Source of the DNA: Rhodospirillaceae bacterium
GTDB lineage: Bacteria; Pseudomonadota; Alphaproteobacteria; UBA6615
Direction: 5' to 3'
NCBI GenBank assembly: GCA_018667335.1
Contig: JABIVD010000030.1
Location: 1 to 51,310 of the forward strand
Length of the DNA stretch: 51,310 nt
This document shows, piece by piece, positions 25,080 to 33,827 of this stretch (position 1 is its first letter; each line of letters opens with the position of its first letter). Below the pieces are notes generated by a model. The model searched no databases and was not told the origin of the DNA. It saw only the letters and a list, made by a program, of their open reading frames with translations. The position numbers and the translations under genes were made by a program.

Positions 25080-25715
25080 ATGCCAGATGAACCGATCAAT
25101 CCGCCTCCTACATCTTTCGTCGAATGGCCCGATGAAATGCGCGTAGAAAATCTTCGCGACACGCTCGCCGCGTCGCCCGATCCCGATACGCTTTGGGTGT
25201 TTGGTGCGGGCTCGCTTATCTGGGATCCGCGCTTCGATCCCGACGAGACGCGCATCGCCACGCTCGCCGACCACCGCCGGGCATTCAGTTTCTGGACCAT
25301 TCGGGCGCGCGGCTCCTTCGAGCGCCCTGGCCTTGGTCTGGCGCTGGAGCCGGGTGGTACGTGCGAAGGCGTGGTGTTCCGTGTGCCGGAGGCGGGCCGC
25401 GAAGGCATTCTCGATGCCCTTTGGCGGCGCGAGATGAGCGGCGGCGTTTATGTGCCGACCTGGGCACAGGCACACACCGAAACCGGCAAGGTCTGGGCGC
25501 TCGGGTTCGTCGCCAATCGGGACCATCAAAACTATGCCGGGCAACTGCCGGTCGAGACGTCGGCGCGGATCATCGCGACGGCGCTGGGAACCCGCGGCAC
25601 CTGTCATGAGTATCTATCGTTGCTGGTCGAAGCGCTGGAACGGCACGGAATCGAGGACCATGAGACATTCGATCTGCACCGACGCGTGCAGCAAGAACTG
25701 GTGAATGCCCCATGA
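25080..25715 (+). CDS. ChaC-like gamma-glutamylcyclotransferase
   Basis: A 211-residue protein with the ChaC signature FGAGSLIWDPRFD (near residues 41-53), followed by HRRAFSFWTIRARGS and GLALEPGGTCEGVVFRV. ChaC enzymes cleave glutathione to 5-oxoproline and Cys-Gly. ATG at 25080, with no strong ribosome site. It overlaps the next gene by four bases (25712-25715). The neighbours (VOC protein, quinone reductase, glyoxalase II further on) also deal with electrophiles or thiols, which supports a role in glutathione turnover. Confidence 0.85.
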   Translation: MPDEPINPPPTSFVEWPDEMRVENLRDTLAASPDPDTLWVFGAGSLIWDPRFDPDETRIATLADHRRAFSFWTIRARGSFERPGLGLALEPGGTCEGVVFRVPEAGREGILDALWRREMSGGVYVPTWAQAHTETGKVWALGFVANRDHQNYAGQLPVETSARIIATALGTRGTCHEYLSLLVEALERHGIEDHETFDLHRRVQQELVNAP

Positions 25716-26335
25716 CGAAACTGCCACGCGAACTCGCCGCCGCTGACCGGAACCGCGACGATGTGTTGGCGGTTCTCCGCGAAGTCTTGCCGGGCAGCGG
25801 GACAATTCTGGAGGTCGCCAGCGGGGGCGGGCAGCACGCGGCGTATTTCGCGGCGGCGCTGCCGGGCATTTTCTGGCAGCCGAGCGACGCCAGTCGGGAT
25901 CGGATCGCACTGATGATTGAGCGGTTTGCTAGTCTTGAGCTTTCCAATCTTCGCGCGCCCGTGCAGCTCGATGTCGGCGCCGACATCTGGCCGGTCGAAG
26001 CGCCGCATGTCGACCCACCGGTGACGGGGATCGTGAATGTAAACATGATCCAGGTCGCCCCCTGGTCCATTTGCCAGGCCTTGCTCGCCGGTGCGGCGCG
26101 CCTGATGCCGGACGGCGGCGTGCTTTATATGTATGGCCCGTTCATGCGGGATGGCGTCCACATGTCCGAGGGAAATGCAGAGTTTGACAGGTCCCTCCGC
26201 GCGCGTAATCCGGAGTGGGGTTTGCGTGATGTGTCAGATGTGTGTGACGCCGCCGCCCAAGCGGGTCTGAAACTGGACCGGATTGTCGAGATGCCGGTAA
26301 ACAATCTTTCTGTGGTGTTTCGCATCGAAGCCTAG
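25712..26335 (+). CDS. DUF938 family SAM-dependent methyltransferase-like protein
   Basis: A 207-residue protein of the DUF938 family. The glycine-rich SAM-binding motif is LEVASGGGQHAAYFAAALPG (residues 31-50). WQPSDASRDR holds the acidic residue after the second strand. MYGPFMRDGVHMSEGNAEFD matches the family core. Function unproven; the fold indicates a methyltransferase. Its ATG overlaps the ChaC stop, so they are translationally coupled. Co-occurrence with ChaC, VOC and quinone reductase genes suggests small-molecule detoxification. Confidence 0.82.
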   Translation: MTKLPRELAAADRNRDDVLAVLREVLPGSGTILEVASGGGQHAAYFAAALPGIFWQPSDASRDRIALMIERFASLELSNLRAPVQLDVGADIWPVEAPHVDPPVTGIVNVNMIQVAPWSICQALLAGAARLMPDGGVLYMYGPFMRDGVHMSEGNAEFDRSLRARNPEWGLRDVSDVCDAAAQAGLKLDRIVEMPVNNLSVVFRIEA

Positions 26336-26363
26336 AAAGATGGCGACGCCCAAGGAGAATGTG

Positions 26364-26717
26364 ATGACTGTCGAGAAGTTACAGAATGCCTACTACGTGA
26401 CCGGGGACATGGACCGGGCCATCGCGTTCTATCGCGACACGCTGGGGCTCGACCTCATGTTCCAGGACGGCGGCAAATGGGCCCAGCTCAAGGCGGGCGG
26501 CGCGAACTTCGCGTTGAGTTCTGCCGAAGAGGCACCCGATGGCGCGGTCGGCGCGACGGTTGTGTTCGAGGTGCCCGACGCCGCCGCTGCAGGCGCGGCG
26601 ATAGCCGCGGCGGGCGGAGAAATACTCGGCGAACGCGACATGGGCGACCACGGCAGGACGCTTACGTTTCGCGATCCCGACGGAAATCTTGTGCAGCTCT
26701 ATCAGCGCGCACCCTGA
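26364..26717 (+). CDS. VOC superfamily protein (glyoxalase/bleomycin resistance-like)
   Basis: About 117 residues, a single vicinal-oxygen-chelate unit starting MTVEKLQNAYYVTGDMDRAI. The ATG at 26364 is six bases after AAGGAG; an upstream ATG at 26340 is in frame but has no ribosome site. FYRDTLGLDLMFQDGGKWAQ and the ending FRDPDGNLVQLYQRAP are the classic VOC strand order. Metal ligands are less clear than in glyoxalase I, so isomerase, dioxygenase or resistance functions are all possible. Confidence 0.85.
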   Translation: MTVEKLQNAYYVTGDMDRAIAFYRDTLGLDLMFQDGGKWAQLKAGGANFALSSAEEAPDGAVGATVVFEVPDAAAAGAAIAAAGGEILGERDMGDHGRTLTFRDPDGNLVQLYQRAP

Positions 26718-26754
26718 TATCAACCAGTTCAATCGAGAGTTTGAGGAGAGAGTT

Positions 26755-27741
26755 ATGGAGACCAAGGCATTCCGCATCTACAAGTTTGGCGGCACCGGTG
26801 AGATGAAATGGGAAACCGTTGACGTCCCCAAGCCGGGGCGTGGCGAGGTCCTGTTGCGGCATACCGTGGTCGGGCTCAACCTGGCCGACACCTACCGGCG
26901 CACCGGGCTCTACCCGATGCCATTGCCGAATGGCATGGGCAACGAAGCCGTTGGTGTGGTCGAGGCGGTTGGCCCCGGCGTGCGCGCCCTGAAGGTGGGT
27001 GACCGGGTCGGCTATATCGGTGGCCAGACGTTCGACGCCTATTCAAAGCGCCGCGTGGCGAAGGTGGCAGGCCTGATTCCGCTGCCGAAATACATCAACG
27101 ATCGGACCGCGGCGGCCGCGCTGCTCAAGGGCATCACCGCGCAGTATCTCCTGCGCGACGCCTACCGCGTAAAGCGCGGCGACACGATCCTGGTGCACGC
27201 CGCCGCCGGCGGTGTCGGGCTCATCATGTGCCAGTGGGCCAAGGCCATCGGGGCGACGGTGATCGGCACCGTCAGCACCGAGGAGAAGGCGCGAATTGCC
27301 AAGCGCAACGGCTGCCATCATCCCATCGTGGTCAAACGCAAGGGGCCGAAGTTCGCCAAGAAGGTGCGCGAACTGACCAACGGCGAGGGCGTGCACTGCG
27401 TGTATGATTCGGTCGGCAAGGAAACTTGGGAGGAATCCCTGGCCAGCGTGCGTTTGCGCGGATCGGTCATCAATTTTGGCAGCGCGTCGGGCAATCCGCC
27501 GCTGACGAACATTGCCGCCACCGGGCCGCTTGGCTCACCCTACATCGCGCGCTGTGCCCTGGTGAACTACACGACCAGCCGCAAGGAGACGATGGCGCGT
27601 GCGGATGATCTGTTCGCCGCGATCAAGAAGGGGCACGTCAAGATCCGTGTGAACCAGCGCTACGCCCTGAAGGATGCAGCCAAGGCACATCGTGATATCG
27701 AGGGACGCCGGACCACCGGACAGACGATCCTGATTCCGTAA
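26755..27741 (+). CDS. NADPH:quinone reductase / zinc-free alcohol dehydrogenase family (Qor-like)
   Basis: About 328 residues of the medium-chain dehydrogenase superfamily. The NADPH motif is HAAAGGVGLIMCQWAKAIGA (about residues 144-163). GNEAVGVVEAVGPGV and the catalytic-domain segment VVGLNLADTYRRTGLYP lack zinc cysteines, as in quinone oxidoreductases. The ATG at 26755 follows GAGGAGAG; the frame extends back into the VOC gene and that stretch is excluded. Probable role: one-electron-avoiding reduction of quinones or reactive alkenals. Same strand and spacing as the adjoining VOC and dehalogenase genes. Confidence 0.9.
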   Translation: METKAFRIYKFGGTGEMKWETVDVPKPGRGEVLLRHTVVGLNLADTYRRTGLYPMPLPNGMGNEAVGVVEAVGPGVRALKVGDRVGYIGGQTFDAYSKRRVAKVAGLIPLPKYINDRTAAAALLKGITAQYLLRDAYRVKRGDTILVHAAAGGVGLIMCQWAKAIGATVIGTVSTEEKARIAKRNGCHHPIVVKRKGPKFAKKVRELTNGEGVHCVYDSVGKETWEESLASVRLRGSVINFGSASGNPPLTNIAATGPLGSPYIARCALVNYTTSRKETMARADDLFAAIKKGHVKIRVNQRYALKDAAKAHRDIEGRRTTGQTILIP

Positions 27742-27765
27742 CCCAATTCACTTGAGAGAAGCGGG

Positions 27766-28644
27766 ATGACCTGGACGGAAAAGAAGTTCGCCGACGTTAA
27801 CGGCCACCGCATGGCCTATGTGGAAACCGGCAAGCTCGACGGTGATCCCATCGTCTTCCTGCACGGGAACCCGACATCCAGCTATCTGTGGCGGAACATC
27901 ATCCCCTTTGCCGAGAGCTTCGGGCGTTGCATTGCGCCGGATCTCATCGGCATGGGGGATTCCGACAAGCTGCCCGACAGCGGGCCGGATCGGTATCGCT
28001 TCGTCGAGCATCGCGAATATCTCGATGCGCTTCTCGATCAGCTTGGAGTGAACAGCAATGTCACGCTGGTGATCCACGACTGGGGCAGCGGCCTCGGCTT
28101 CGACTGGGCCAACCGGCATCGTGGTGCGATGAAGGGCATTGCCTACATGGAGGCAATGGTAAAACCGCGCAGCTGGGAGGATTTCCCCGAGCGTGCACGC
28201 CCGGCGTTCCAGGCGATGCGTTCACCCAAGGGTGATGAGATGGTGCTCGCGAATAATTTTTTCGTCGAGACGATGCTGCCGGGTTCGATCCTGCGTGATC
28301 TGACCCAGGAAGAGCATGATGAGTACCGTCGGCCCTTCACGGAGCCCGGCGAATCTCGCCGGCCCACCCTGACGTGGCCGCGCCAGATACCCATCGACGG
28401 AGAACCGGCCGACGTTACGCAGATCATGGCCGATTATGGCGAATGGCTGCAGGCGTCGGACGTGCCAAAGCTGTTCGTCTATGCCGAACCTGGCGCGATC
28501 CTGTCGGAAGGGCCGAGCTTGGATTTCTGCCGCACCTGGGCCAACCAGACCGAAGTGACGGTCAAGGGTTCGCACTTTATCCAGGAGGATTCGCCCGACG
28601 AGATAGGCCAGGCGCTTTCCGACTGGCTGAAGGCCATCGGCTAG
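27766..28644 (+). CDS. Haloalkane dehalogenase, LinB/DhaA-like (HLD-II)
   Basis: 292 residues, the length of HLD-II enzymes. The complete catalytic pentad is present: N35 in FLHGNPTSSYLWRN, nucleophile D105 with W106 in VIHDWGSGLGFDWA, E129 in YMEAMVKPR, and H270 in GSHFIQEDSPDE. These positions fall two or three residues before those of LinB. The enzyme should hydrolyse haloalkanes to alcohols in the cytoplasm. ATG at 27766 after GAGAGAAG. The TauE/SafE permease gene follows 9 bases later. A second, DhlA-like dehalogenase lies at 11839-12825. Confidence 0.92.
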   Translation: MTWTEKKFADVNGHRMAYVETGKLDGDPIVFLHGNPTSSYLWRNIIPFAESFGRCIAPDLIGMGDSDKLPDSGPDRYRFVEHREYLDALLDQLGVNSNVTLVIHDWGSGLGFDWANRHRGAMKGIAYMEAMVKPRSWEDFPERARPAFQAMRSPKGDEMVLANNFFVETMLPGSILRDLTQEEHDEYRRPFTEPGESRRPTLTWPRQIPIDGEPADVTQIMADYGEWLQASDVPKLFVYAEPGAILSEGPSLDFCRTWANQTEVTVKGSHFIQEDSPDEIGQALSDWLKAIG

Positions 28645-28653
28645 GCCCGCGCG

Positions 28654-29400
28654 ATGGCGTTTGACGTTGCCGGACTGGCGCTCATCGCCGCCGTGTTCGG
28701 CGCAGCGGGGGTTGTGAAGGGTGTCATCGGCTTTGGCTTGCCGACCATTTCCATGGGCCTGTTGGGCGTGTTGATCGCGCCGGAGATCGCCGCGGCCATC
28801 CTGATTATTCCGACCTTTGTGACCAATATCTGGCAGGCATTCGTCGGGCCCCATACGTGGACGGTCTTGCGTCGGTTCTGGCCGATGCTGGCGGGCGTGT
28901 TCCTCGGCACGCTGACGACGGCGGGTGTGATCACAGGGGCGGACCCGCGTGTTGCGGCGGGGCTGATCGGAACCATGCTCTTCATCTATGGCGCGCTCGG
29001 GCTGTCGGGCGTGCGATTCCGGGTGCCGAGAAATGCCGAAATCGTGGCCGGTCCCATTGCGGGACTGACGACGGGGTTGATCAATGGTGCGACAGCCATC
29101 TTCGTTTTGCCCGGTGCGCCCTATCTGCAGGCCTCGGAACTCGACAGGGGAGAGCTCATTCAGGCCTTCGGATTTGTCGGGCTGGTCGCGCCCGTCGCCC
29201 TGGCGCTGGGATTCGGCCTGAACCAGTCCGTCGACACCGATCTGTGGCCGATGGTCGTCGTCGCGCTGATCGCCGCAATCACGGGCATGACGGCGGGACA
29301 GGCGGTGCGCGGCCATCTGACCGTATCCGAGTTTCAACGGTGGGTGCTGATCGGCCTCGCGGTGCTTGGATGCGTGATGGTCGTCCGGGCGCTTGCCTAG
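28654..29400 (+). CDS. TauE/SafE family membrane transporter
   Basis: 248 residues, about eight hydrophobic helices. Glycine-rich first helix AGVVKGVIGFGLPTISMGLL (residues 20-40) and internal repeat LIGTMLFIYGALGLSGVRFR. The family exports sulfite, sulfoacetate and related anions. The short gap to the dehalogenase gene suggests cotranscription, so it might export a product or halide-associated anion, but that is an inference. It converges with the glyoxalase II-like gene at 29411. Confidence 0.85.
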   Translation: MAFDVAGLALIAAVFGAAGVVKGVIGFGLPTISMGLLGVLIAPEIAAAILIIPTFVTNIWQAFVGPHTWTVLRRFWPMLAGVFLGTLTTAGVITGADPRVAAGLIGTMLFIYGALGLSGVRFRVPRNAEIVAGPIAGLTTGLINGATAIFVLPGAPYLQASELDRGELIQAFGFVGLVAPVALALGFGLNQSVDTDLWPMVVVALIAAITGMTAGQAVRGHLTVSEFQRWVLIGLAVLGCVMVVRALA

Positions 29401-29410
29401 CCTCGACCGC

Positions 29411-30199
29411 CTACCAGTCGTTGCGCAGCAGGCGCAGGTGCAGGAACACGTCCTCTTCGGTCGGGTTGTCCGGCAGCTCGGAGAATTTCGCCTTGATGCC
29501 TGCGATGACGCCGGCGCTGTCGAGGCGCATGAAGGTGTTCACCTTGCGCTCCGTGCCCAGCGTGGTGACCAGCGCGTCGTCCGGATTCTGACCTTCCACA
29601 TCAGCCAAAAGCGCCTTCGCATCGGCGTTGTTCGGCTCGCGGTCGAGGGTGAACTGGAGGTTGTTCGCGATGTAGTCGTGGCCCGGATAGATCCGGGTCG
29701 CGTCGGGCAGTTTGGAGATTTTGTCCCGGAAGGTCGCGTACAGCACATTCGGGTCGCCGGTATGGCAATGGCCGACGCCGGCGTTGAACACGGTGTCCCC
29801 GCACAACAGGTGCGGTTCGTCACTATGCCCGAACAGCGAGATGTGGATCGGCGTGTGGCCGGGGGTCTCGATGACTTCGAAATCGACCGTCTTGCCGAGT
29901 TTTACATGGTCGCCCTCGCGCACACCCTCGTCGATCCCCGGAATGCGGTTGCCAGCATTGTAGGGGCCGATCAGCTTGGCGCCTGTCGCCGCGATCATCT
30001 CATCGTTGCCCGCGATATGGTCGCCATGTTCGTGGGTGTTGAAGACCCGGGTGATATCCCAGCCCTTGTCCTTGGCGACCGCGAGGCATTTATCCGGTTC
30101 GATCGGATCGATTGCGACGGCTTCACCCGTCTCCGAACACGCGATCATATAGAAGAAGTTGCGGCCCGAATTGCCGGTCCAGATCTGTTCGACGATCAT
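29411..30199 (-). CDS. gloB: Hydroxyacylglutathione hydrolase-like MBL-fold protein (glyoxalase II)
   Basis: 262 residues. The metallo-beta-lactamase motif H56-x-H58-x-D60-H61 is in NTHEHGDHIAGND. Further ligands are in ETPGHTPIHISLF and LLCGDTVF. The C-terminal part (YPGHDYIANNLQFTLDREP) matches the HAGH-type domain that distinguishes glyoxalase II from other MBL hydrolases. It should hydrolyse S-D-lactoylglutathione. No clear ribosome site is seen at the ATG 30199. It is convergent with the TauE gene and near ChaC, in keeping with a glutathione theme. Confidence 0.87.
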   Translation of the reverse strand: MIVEQIWTGNSGRNFFYMIACSETGEAVAIDPIEPDKCLAVAKDKGWDITRVFNTHEHGDHIAGNDEMIAATGAKLIGPYNAGNRIPGIDEGVREGDHVKLGKTVDFEVIETPGHTPIHISLFGHSDEPHLLCGDTVFNAGVGHCHTGDPNVLYATFRDKISKLPDATRIYPGHDYIANNLQFTLDREPNNADAKALLADVEGQNPDDALVTTLGTERKVNTFMRLDSAGVIAGIKAKFSELPDNPTEEDVFLHLRLLRNDW

Positions 30200-30278
30200 G
30201 TCTCTACCCCGTGATTTATCCTGTTGGCGTCAACATACGCCGCCTGTGTTCCGACCGCTAGGTTCCGGCACATACCGT

Positions 30279-31382
30279 TCAGTCGATCAGGCCGCGCGCG
30301 CGCATGAACTTGAAGAGAAACGGTACCAGCATCACCACGACGGTGATGCGGACAATATGGTGGGTGGCGACGAACGCGGTGTCGACGTTGAGCGCCAGTG
30401 CCACGAGGCTCATTTCCGTCAGTCCGCCGGGTGAGAAGGCGAGCACGAGCGACGCAAATGGAATCCCGGTCAGCGCATTCAGCCCGACGGCGAAGACGCC
30501 GGAGATCACCAGCAGAATGACTGTCGCGATCCCGCCAAGCCGCAACACGCGTCCGAGATCGCGGTAGGTCAGCCCCGCAAAGCGCGCGCCGACCGATGCG
30601 CCGAGCAGGATTTGCGCAAGTGCCACCACGATCACAGGTGGCGAGGCCTGGGTCAGGCCGATCAGATGTACCGCTGCGCTCGCGACCATCGGTCCGGTCA
30701 GATGCGGCGCGGGGAGGCGTAGCATTCGAGCGGCATAGAGCCCGACGACGGCGCTGCCGGCCAGGATCACCACGTCAATGATCGTGAAGGGCGCGCCATC
30801 GCCGGAGAAGGTGCGCAGACCCGGTTCGAAATCCTCGATCAGGCGAAACAGGAACGGCAGAATCATCACCACGAGGAAGATGCGCGTTGTGTGTGCGACG
30901 CTGACCTGGCGCTCGTCGCCGCCCATCGCGCCGGTCAGCGTGACCATCTCGTTCAGCCCACCCGGGACGCCGGAGAAGAAGGCGGTCTTGGGCTCGAACC
31001 CGGCCAGGCGGAAGTAGAAGTAACCCGTCACCGTGCTGAGCAGCACATAGCCGGCAAGAGAAATGAGCGTGATCGGCCAGAGCGCTGCCCGGTCGAGGAT
31101 CTCGGGTGAGAAGGCGCTGCCCAGAAGGACCCCAAGGACGACGATCATCAGTGTGCGCAAGCGGACATCCATGTTCGTCTCGATCCGCATGAGCGTGACC
31201 GATCCCGTCGCCATCATCGCGCCCAGCATCCAGGGCAACGGCAGATTGAGCGCGTTGAAAATCGCGCCGCCGATAAACGCAATCGCGACCGTCCGTACGA
31301 ACACCGGCAAATCGCTCCGCGTCAGACGCCGTACGGGCACGATTTCGGGTGTTTTTTCTGCTTCAGCCATCGGCGCGCCCAC
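30279..31382 (-). CDS. AbrB family membrane protein (putative ammonia monooxygenase-type)
   Basis: 367 residues with two repeats of hydrophobic helices characteristic of the AbrB (PF05145) family, for example LPLPWMLGAMMATGSVTLMR and RLPAPHLTGPMVASAAVHLI. The conserved FFSGVPGGLNEMVTLTGAMG and FSPGGLTEMSLVALAL are the paired family loops. The family is annotated as regulator of AidB expression, but is a transporter-like membrane protein. A start at 31370 (MAEAEK) is possible. Its start overlaps the end of the aspartoacylase-like gene by 20 bases, indicating coupling in the nadK unit. Confidence 0.85.
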   Translation of the reverse strand: MGAPMAEAEKTPEIVPVRRLTRSDLPVFVRTVAIAFIGGAIFNALNLPLPWMLGAMMATGSVTLMRIETNMDVRLRTLMIVVLGVLLGSAFSPEILDRAALWPITLISLAGYVLLSTVTGYFYFRLAGFEPKTAFFSGVPGGLNEMVTLTGAMGGDERQVSVAHTTRIFLVVMILPFLFRLIEDFEPGLRTFSGDGAPFTIIDVVILAGSAVVGLYAARMLRLPAPHLTGPMVASAAVHLIGLTQASPPVIVVALAQILLGASVGARFAGLTYRDLGRVLRLGGIATVILLVISGVFAVGLNALTGIPFASLVLAFSPGGLTEMSLVALALNVDTAFVATHHIVRITVVVMLVPFLFKFMRARGLID

Positions 31383-32358
31383 CGAATTTGTGCCGGCGAC
31401 CGAGGCGAACCGCGGTCTGGCCGGCGGCCAGCCGGCGGGACGGCATGATCAGGACACAATTGTCGTAGGGCGTGTGGATATTTTTCGCGCCATCACGGGC
31501 GAAGATTGTGCCCCGATCGGCGATCACCTCCATGCCAACAAATGAGTCCGTGAATTGCGCGTCGTCAGTTTGCGGCACAAAGCTCCCAGTCACCTCGATC
31601 CAATGCTCGGGCGTGTTGTCGCGCAGCAGGTAATCCGCTGCCTCTGCCCGGGACGTCATGCCGAGCGTCAACAAAAAGCGATAGGCCGTGTCGATGGCCA
31701 TGGTCGTCGTTGCGGATCGCCAGTGTTGGCCGCATTCCGCGAGCACGGACTTATGTGGTTGGCCCGGCACATTGAATGCGCCGAAGTCCCTTAACCGCGT
31801 GCCGTTGGGGTGCCCTGAATCGCAGACAATGACTGCGGGGCTCGAGAGACTGTTTGAAAAATCTCGCCCTTTGTCGCTCGGTCCTGCCAGCAGGAGAGAG
31901 GGGCTGTCCGACTGCATCGAGTGAAGATCCAGCAACAGATCGACATTCTCGAAGAGCGGTCGAAGTGCGCGCACGCGTGCGCGTTCGACGTTGCTGCGTC
32001 CGTTTTTGGCATCCGTTGCCCAAAGCCGGTTCATGTCTTCGTCGATGTAGCGCGACGCATTCGGGTTTTCCGGATCGAACGCCTCGAAGGCCGCAACATT
32101 GGCGAAGACCAGAGAAAGCGCCCCGATCGCCGGCCTTATGTCGCTGCGCAGGAGGTGGTCCAGCGCCAGCGCACCCGATATCTCGTTGCCATGCATGAGC
32201 GCCACGATCGCCGCGTGGGGGCCGGGGCGACCGCTATCGAAAGTGGTCACATAGGGGATGCCGATGTTTCCCGCACGGTAGGCCGTAATATCCGGTGGCT
32301 CGAGTTCCACCTTTTCGGCGTTGCCGGCGTGCATCGAAGTGCGGCCGGCGGTCGTCAC
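31363..32358 (-). CDS. Succinylglutamate desuccinylase/aspartoacylase family metallopeptidase
   Basis: 331 residues of the M14-like AstE/AspA family. Zinc ligands H56 and E59 (MHGNEISG) and H146 (LLLDLHSM) are visible. D108-M-N110-R111 (IDEDMNRLW) is the substrate-binding motif. The product hydrolyses an N-acyl amino acid or related amide. It shares a 4-base overlap with nadK (32355-32358) and overlaps the AbrB gene at its end, so these three genes are likely one transcript. The specific substrate is not evident. Confidence 0.87.
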   Translation of the reverse strand: MTTAGRTSMHAGNAEKVELEPPDITAYRAGNIGIPYVTTFDSGRPGPHAAIVALMHGNEISGALALDHLLRSDIRPAIGALSLVFANVAAFEAFDPENPNASRYIDEDMNRLWATDAKNGRSNVERARVRALRPLFENVDLLLDLHSMQSDSPSLLLAGPSDKGRDFSNSLSSPAVIVCDSGHPNGTRLRDFGAFNVPGQPHKSVLAECGQHWRSATTTMAIDTAYRFLLTLGMTSRAEAADYLLRDNTPEHWIEVTGSFVPQTDDAQFTDSFVGMEVIADRGTIFARDGAKNIHTPYDNCVLIMPSRRLAAGQTAVRLGRRHKFGGRADG

Positions 32359-33155
32359 GGTGCGAACTGTTCCTTGAGGATACGTTCCTCGAGGTTGGTC
32401 TCGGGGTCGAACAAGATTTCGAAACTGCGGGTCCGGTCCTCCCGGATGATGACTTCGACGACGTTGCGCACTTCGAAGTCATCGGCGGTCGCGCTGACCG
32501 GCCGCTTCTCGGCTTCGAGGATGCGAAAGACGACATCGGCTTCATGGGGCAACAATGCGCCACGCCAGCGCCGCGGGCGAAATGCGCTGATCGGCGTGAG
32601 GGCCAGGATTTCCGCACTGAGCGGGATAATCGGGCCGTGCGCGGAGAGGTTGTAGGCAGTGCTGCCGGCTGGTGTTGAGACCAGCGCGCCATCGCAGATC
32701 AATTCGGGCATGCGTATGACGCCGTCGACCAGGATTTCCAGTTTGGCCGCCTGATAGGTCTCGCGGAGCAGAGAGACTTCATTGATCGCCACCGATTCCT
32801 GAGTGCTGCCGTCGAGTGTCTTGGCAATCATCTGGAGCGGATACAGCGTCACGGCCTGAGAGTTTTTCAGCCGCTTGGGCAGATCCTCGGGCCGGAATTC
32901 GTTCATCAGGAAACCGACCGAACCACGGTTGAGGCCGAAAACCGGCACACCGCTGTCGATAAACCGGCGCAGGGTTTGCAACATGAACCCGTCACCGCCC
33001 AGTGCGACGACCACATCGGCGTCTTCCGGCGCGACACAGTCATACGCTGCGGTGAGGTCCTTCAGCGCATCCTGCGCGGCGTCAAAGTTCGCGGCGACGA
33101 AGGCGATGCGCTCGGCAGTCACTTTGGAGGCCTTGTCTGAGTTTGCTTGGGGCAC
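32355..33155 (-). CDS. nadK: NAD kinase
   Basis: 266 residues. The NAD kinase motif GGDG is at residues 53-56 ([16 protein letters not shown]), with NE ([11 protein letters not shown]) and the [16 protein letters not shown] motif. It phosphorylates NAD to NADP in the cytoplasm. The gene is the first of a minus-strand unit with the aspartoacylase-like and AbrB genes. There is no conserved reason for that pairing, so it is probably a housekeeping gene with attached neighbours. ATG at 33155. Confidence 0.94.
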   Translation of the reverse strand: MPQANSDKASKVTAERIAFVAANFDAAQDALKDLTAAYDCVAPEDADVVVALGGDGFMLQTLRRFIDSGVPVFGLNRGSVGFLMNEFRPEDLPKRLKNSQAVTLYPLQMIAKTLDGSTQESVAINEVSLLRETYQAAKLEILVDGVIRMPELICDGALVSTPAGSTAYNLSAHGPIIPLSAEILALTPISAFRPRRWRGALLPHEADVVFRILEAEKRPVSATADDFEVRNVVEVIIREDRTRSFEILFDPETNLEERILKEQFAP

Positions 33156-33325
33156 GATCTCGCACGCGGGTATCAGGGCTTGGCCGGCAGGCCAGGGAAG
33201 TTGGAGTATATCTTAGGGAGATGGTGACAAACCAGCCGTTGTCACGGTATCGGAGTGCCGCCAGAGTGTGGCGCCAATAGGTTTCGCTCTCACGGGCCGT
33301 TCCAGTTTCCGAAGGACTATTGCGT

Positions 33326-33820
33326 ATGAAGCTCAATCGCTTGCTGGCCGTGGCGTTGATCGCCGGATTGGCGGGGGCCCCGCTCGGGGCGTCCGCCATC
33401 GCCCAATCCGCGGATCGTCATGTCGGATATTATTATCCCGCACCGGCGACGAGCGAGATTTATGACGCACGTGTTCCCGTTCTGCCCGGCAGCGACCGCA
33501 AGCGCCGCATCGGCTTCGTGACGGTGATGACAAACGAAATGCTGAAAAATCCGTATCCGCCGCAGTTCGCGATTTTTGCCAAGGGCGCAGAGGCCGAGAA
33601 ACTGATCATCACCGGTCTGAACGCGAACAGCTATGACACGTTGTTTCGCGCGCGCGGCCTGTTCGCGATTCTGACGGCTGTCGCGCGCGGCACACCATTC
33701 TTCCAGGAACAGCCCGAATCCGACCGCTTCACGTTCTTCGACCTCGCGAAGCTGCTCGGGTTCAGCCAGATCACCTACACGGATGGTGCGTCATTTGCGC
33801 ACCAGGTCCAGCTGCGATGA
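33326..33820 (+). CDS. Secreted protein of unknown function
   Basis: About 164 residues. The N-terminus MKLNRLLAVALIAGLAGAP and the following ALGASAIA-Q form a Sec signal peptide cleaved near residue 29. The mature part is small and soluble (RKRRIGFVTVMTNEMLKN, YPPQFAIFAKGAEAEKLIIT) with few cysteines. I do not recognise a family. ATG at 33326 after GAAGGA; TTG at 33320 is in frame. It converges on the large ankyrin/Sel1 protein and diverges from nadK with 170 bases between them, which hold nothing else that I can assign. Confidence 0.75.
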   Translation: MKLNRLLAVALIAGLAGAPLGASAIAQSADRHVGYYYPAPATSEIYDARVPVLPGSDRKRRIGFVTVMTNEMLKNPYPPQFAIFAKGAEAEKLIITGLNANSYDTLFRARGLFAILTAVARGTPFFQEQPESDRFTFFDLAKLLGFSQITYTDGASFAHQVQLR

Positions 33821-33827
33821 GCCGCGG

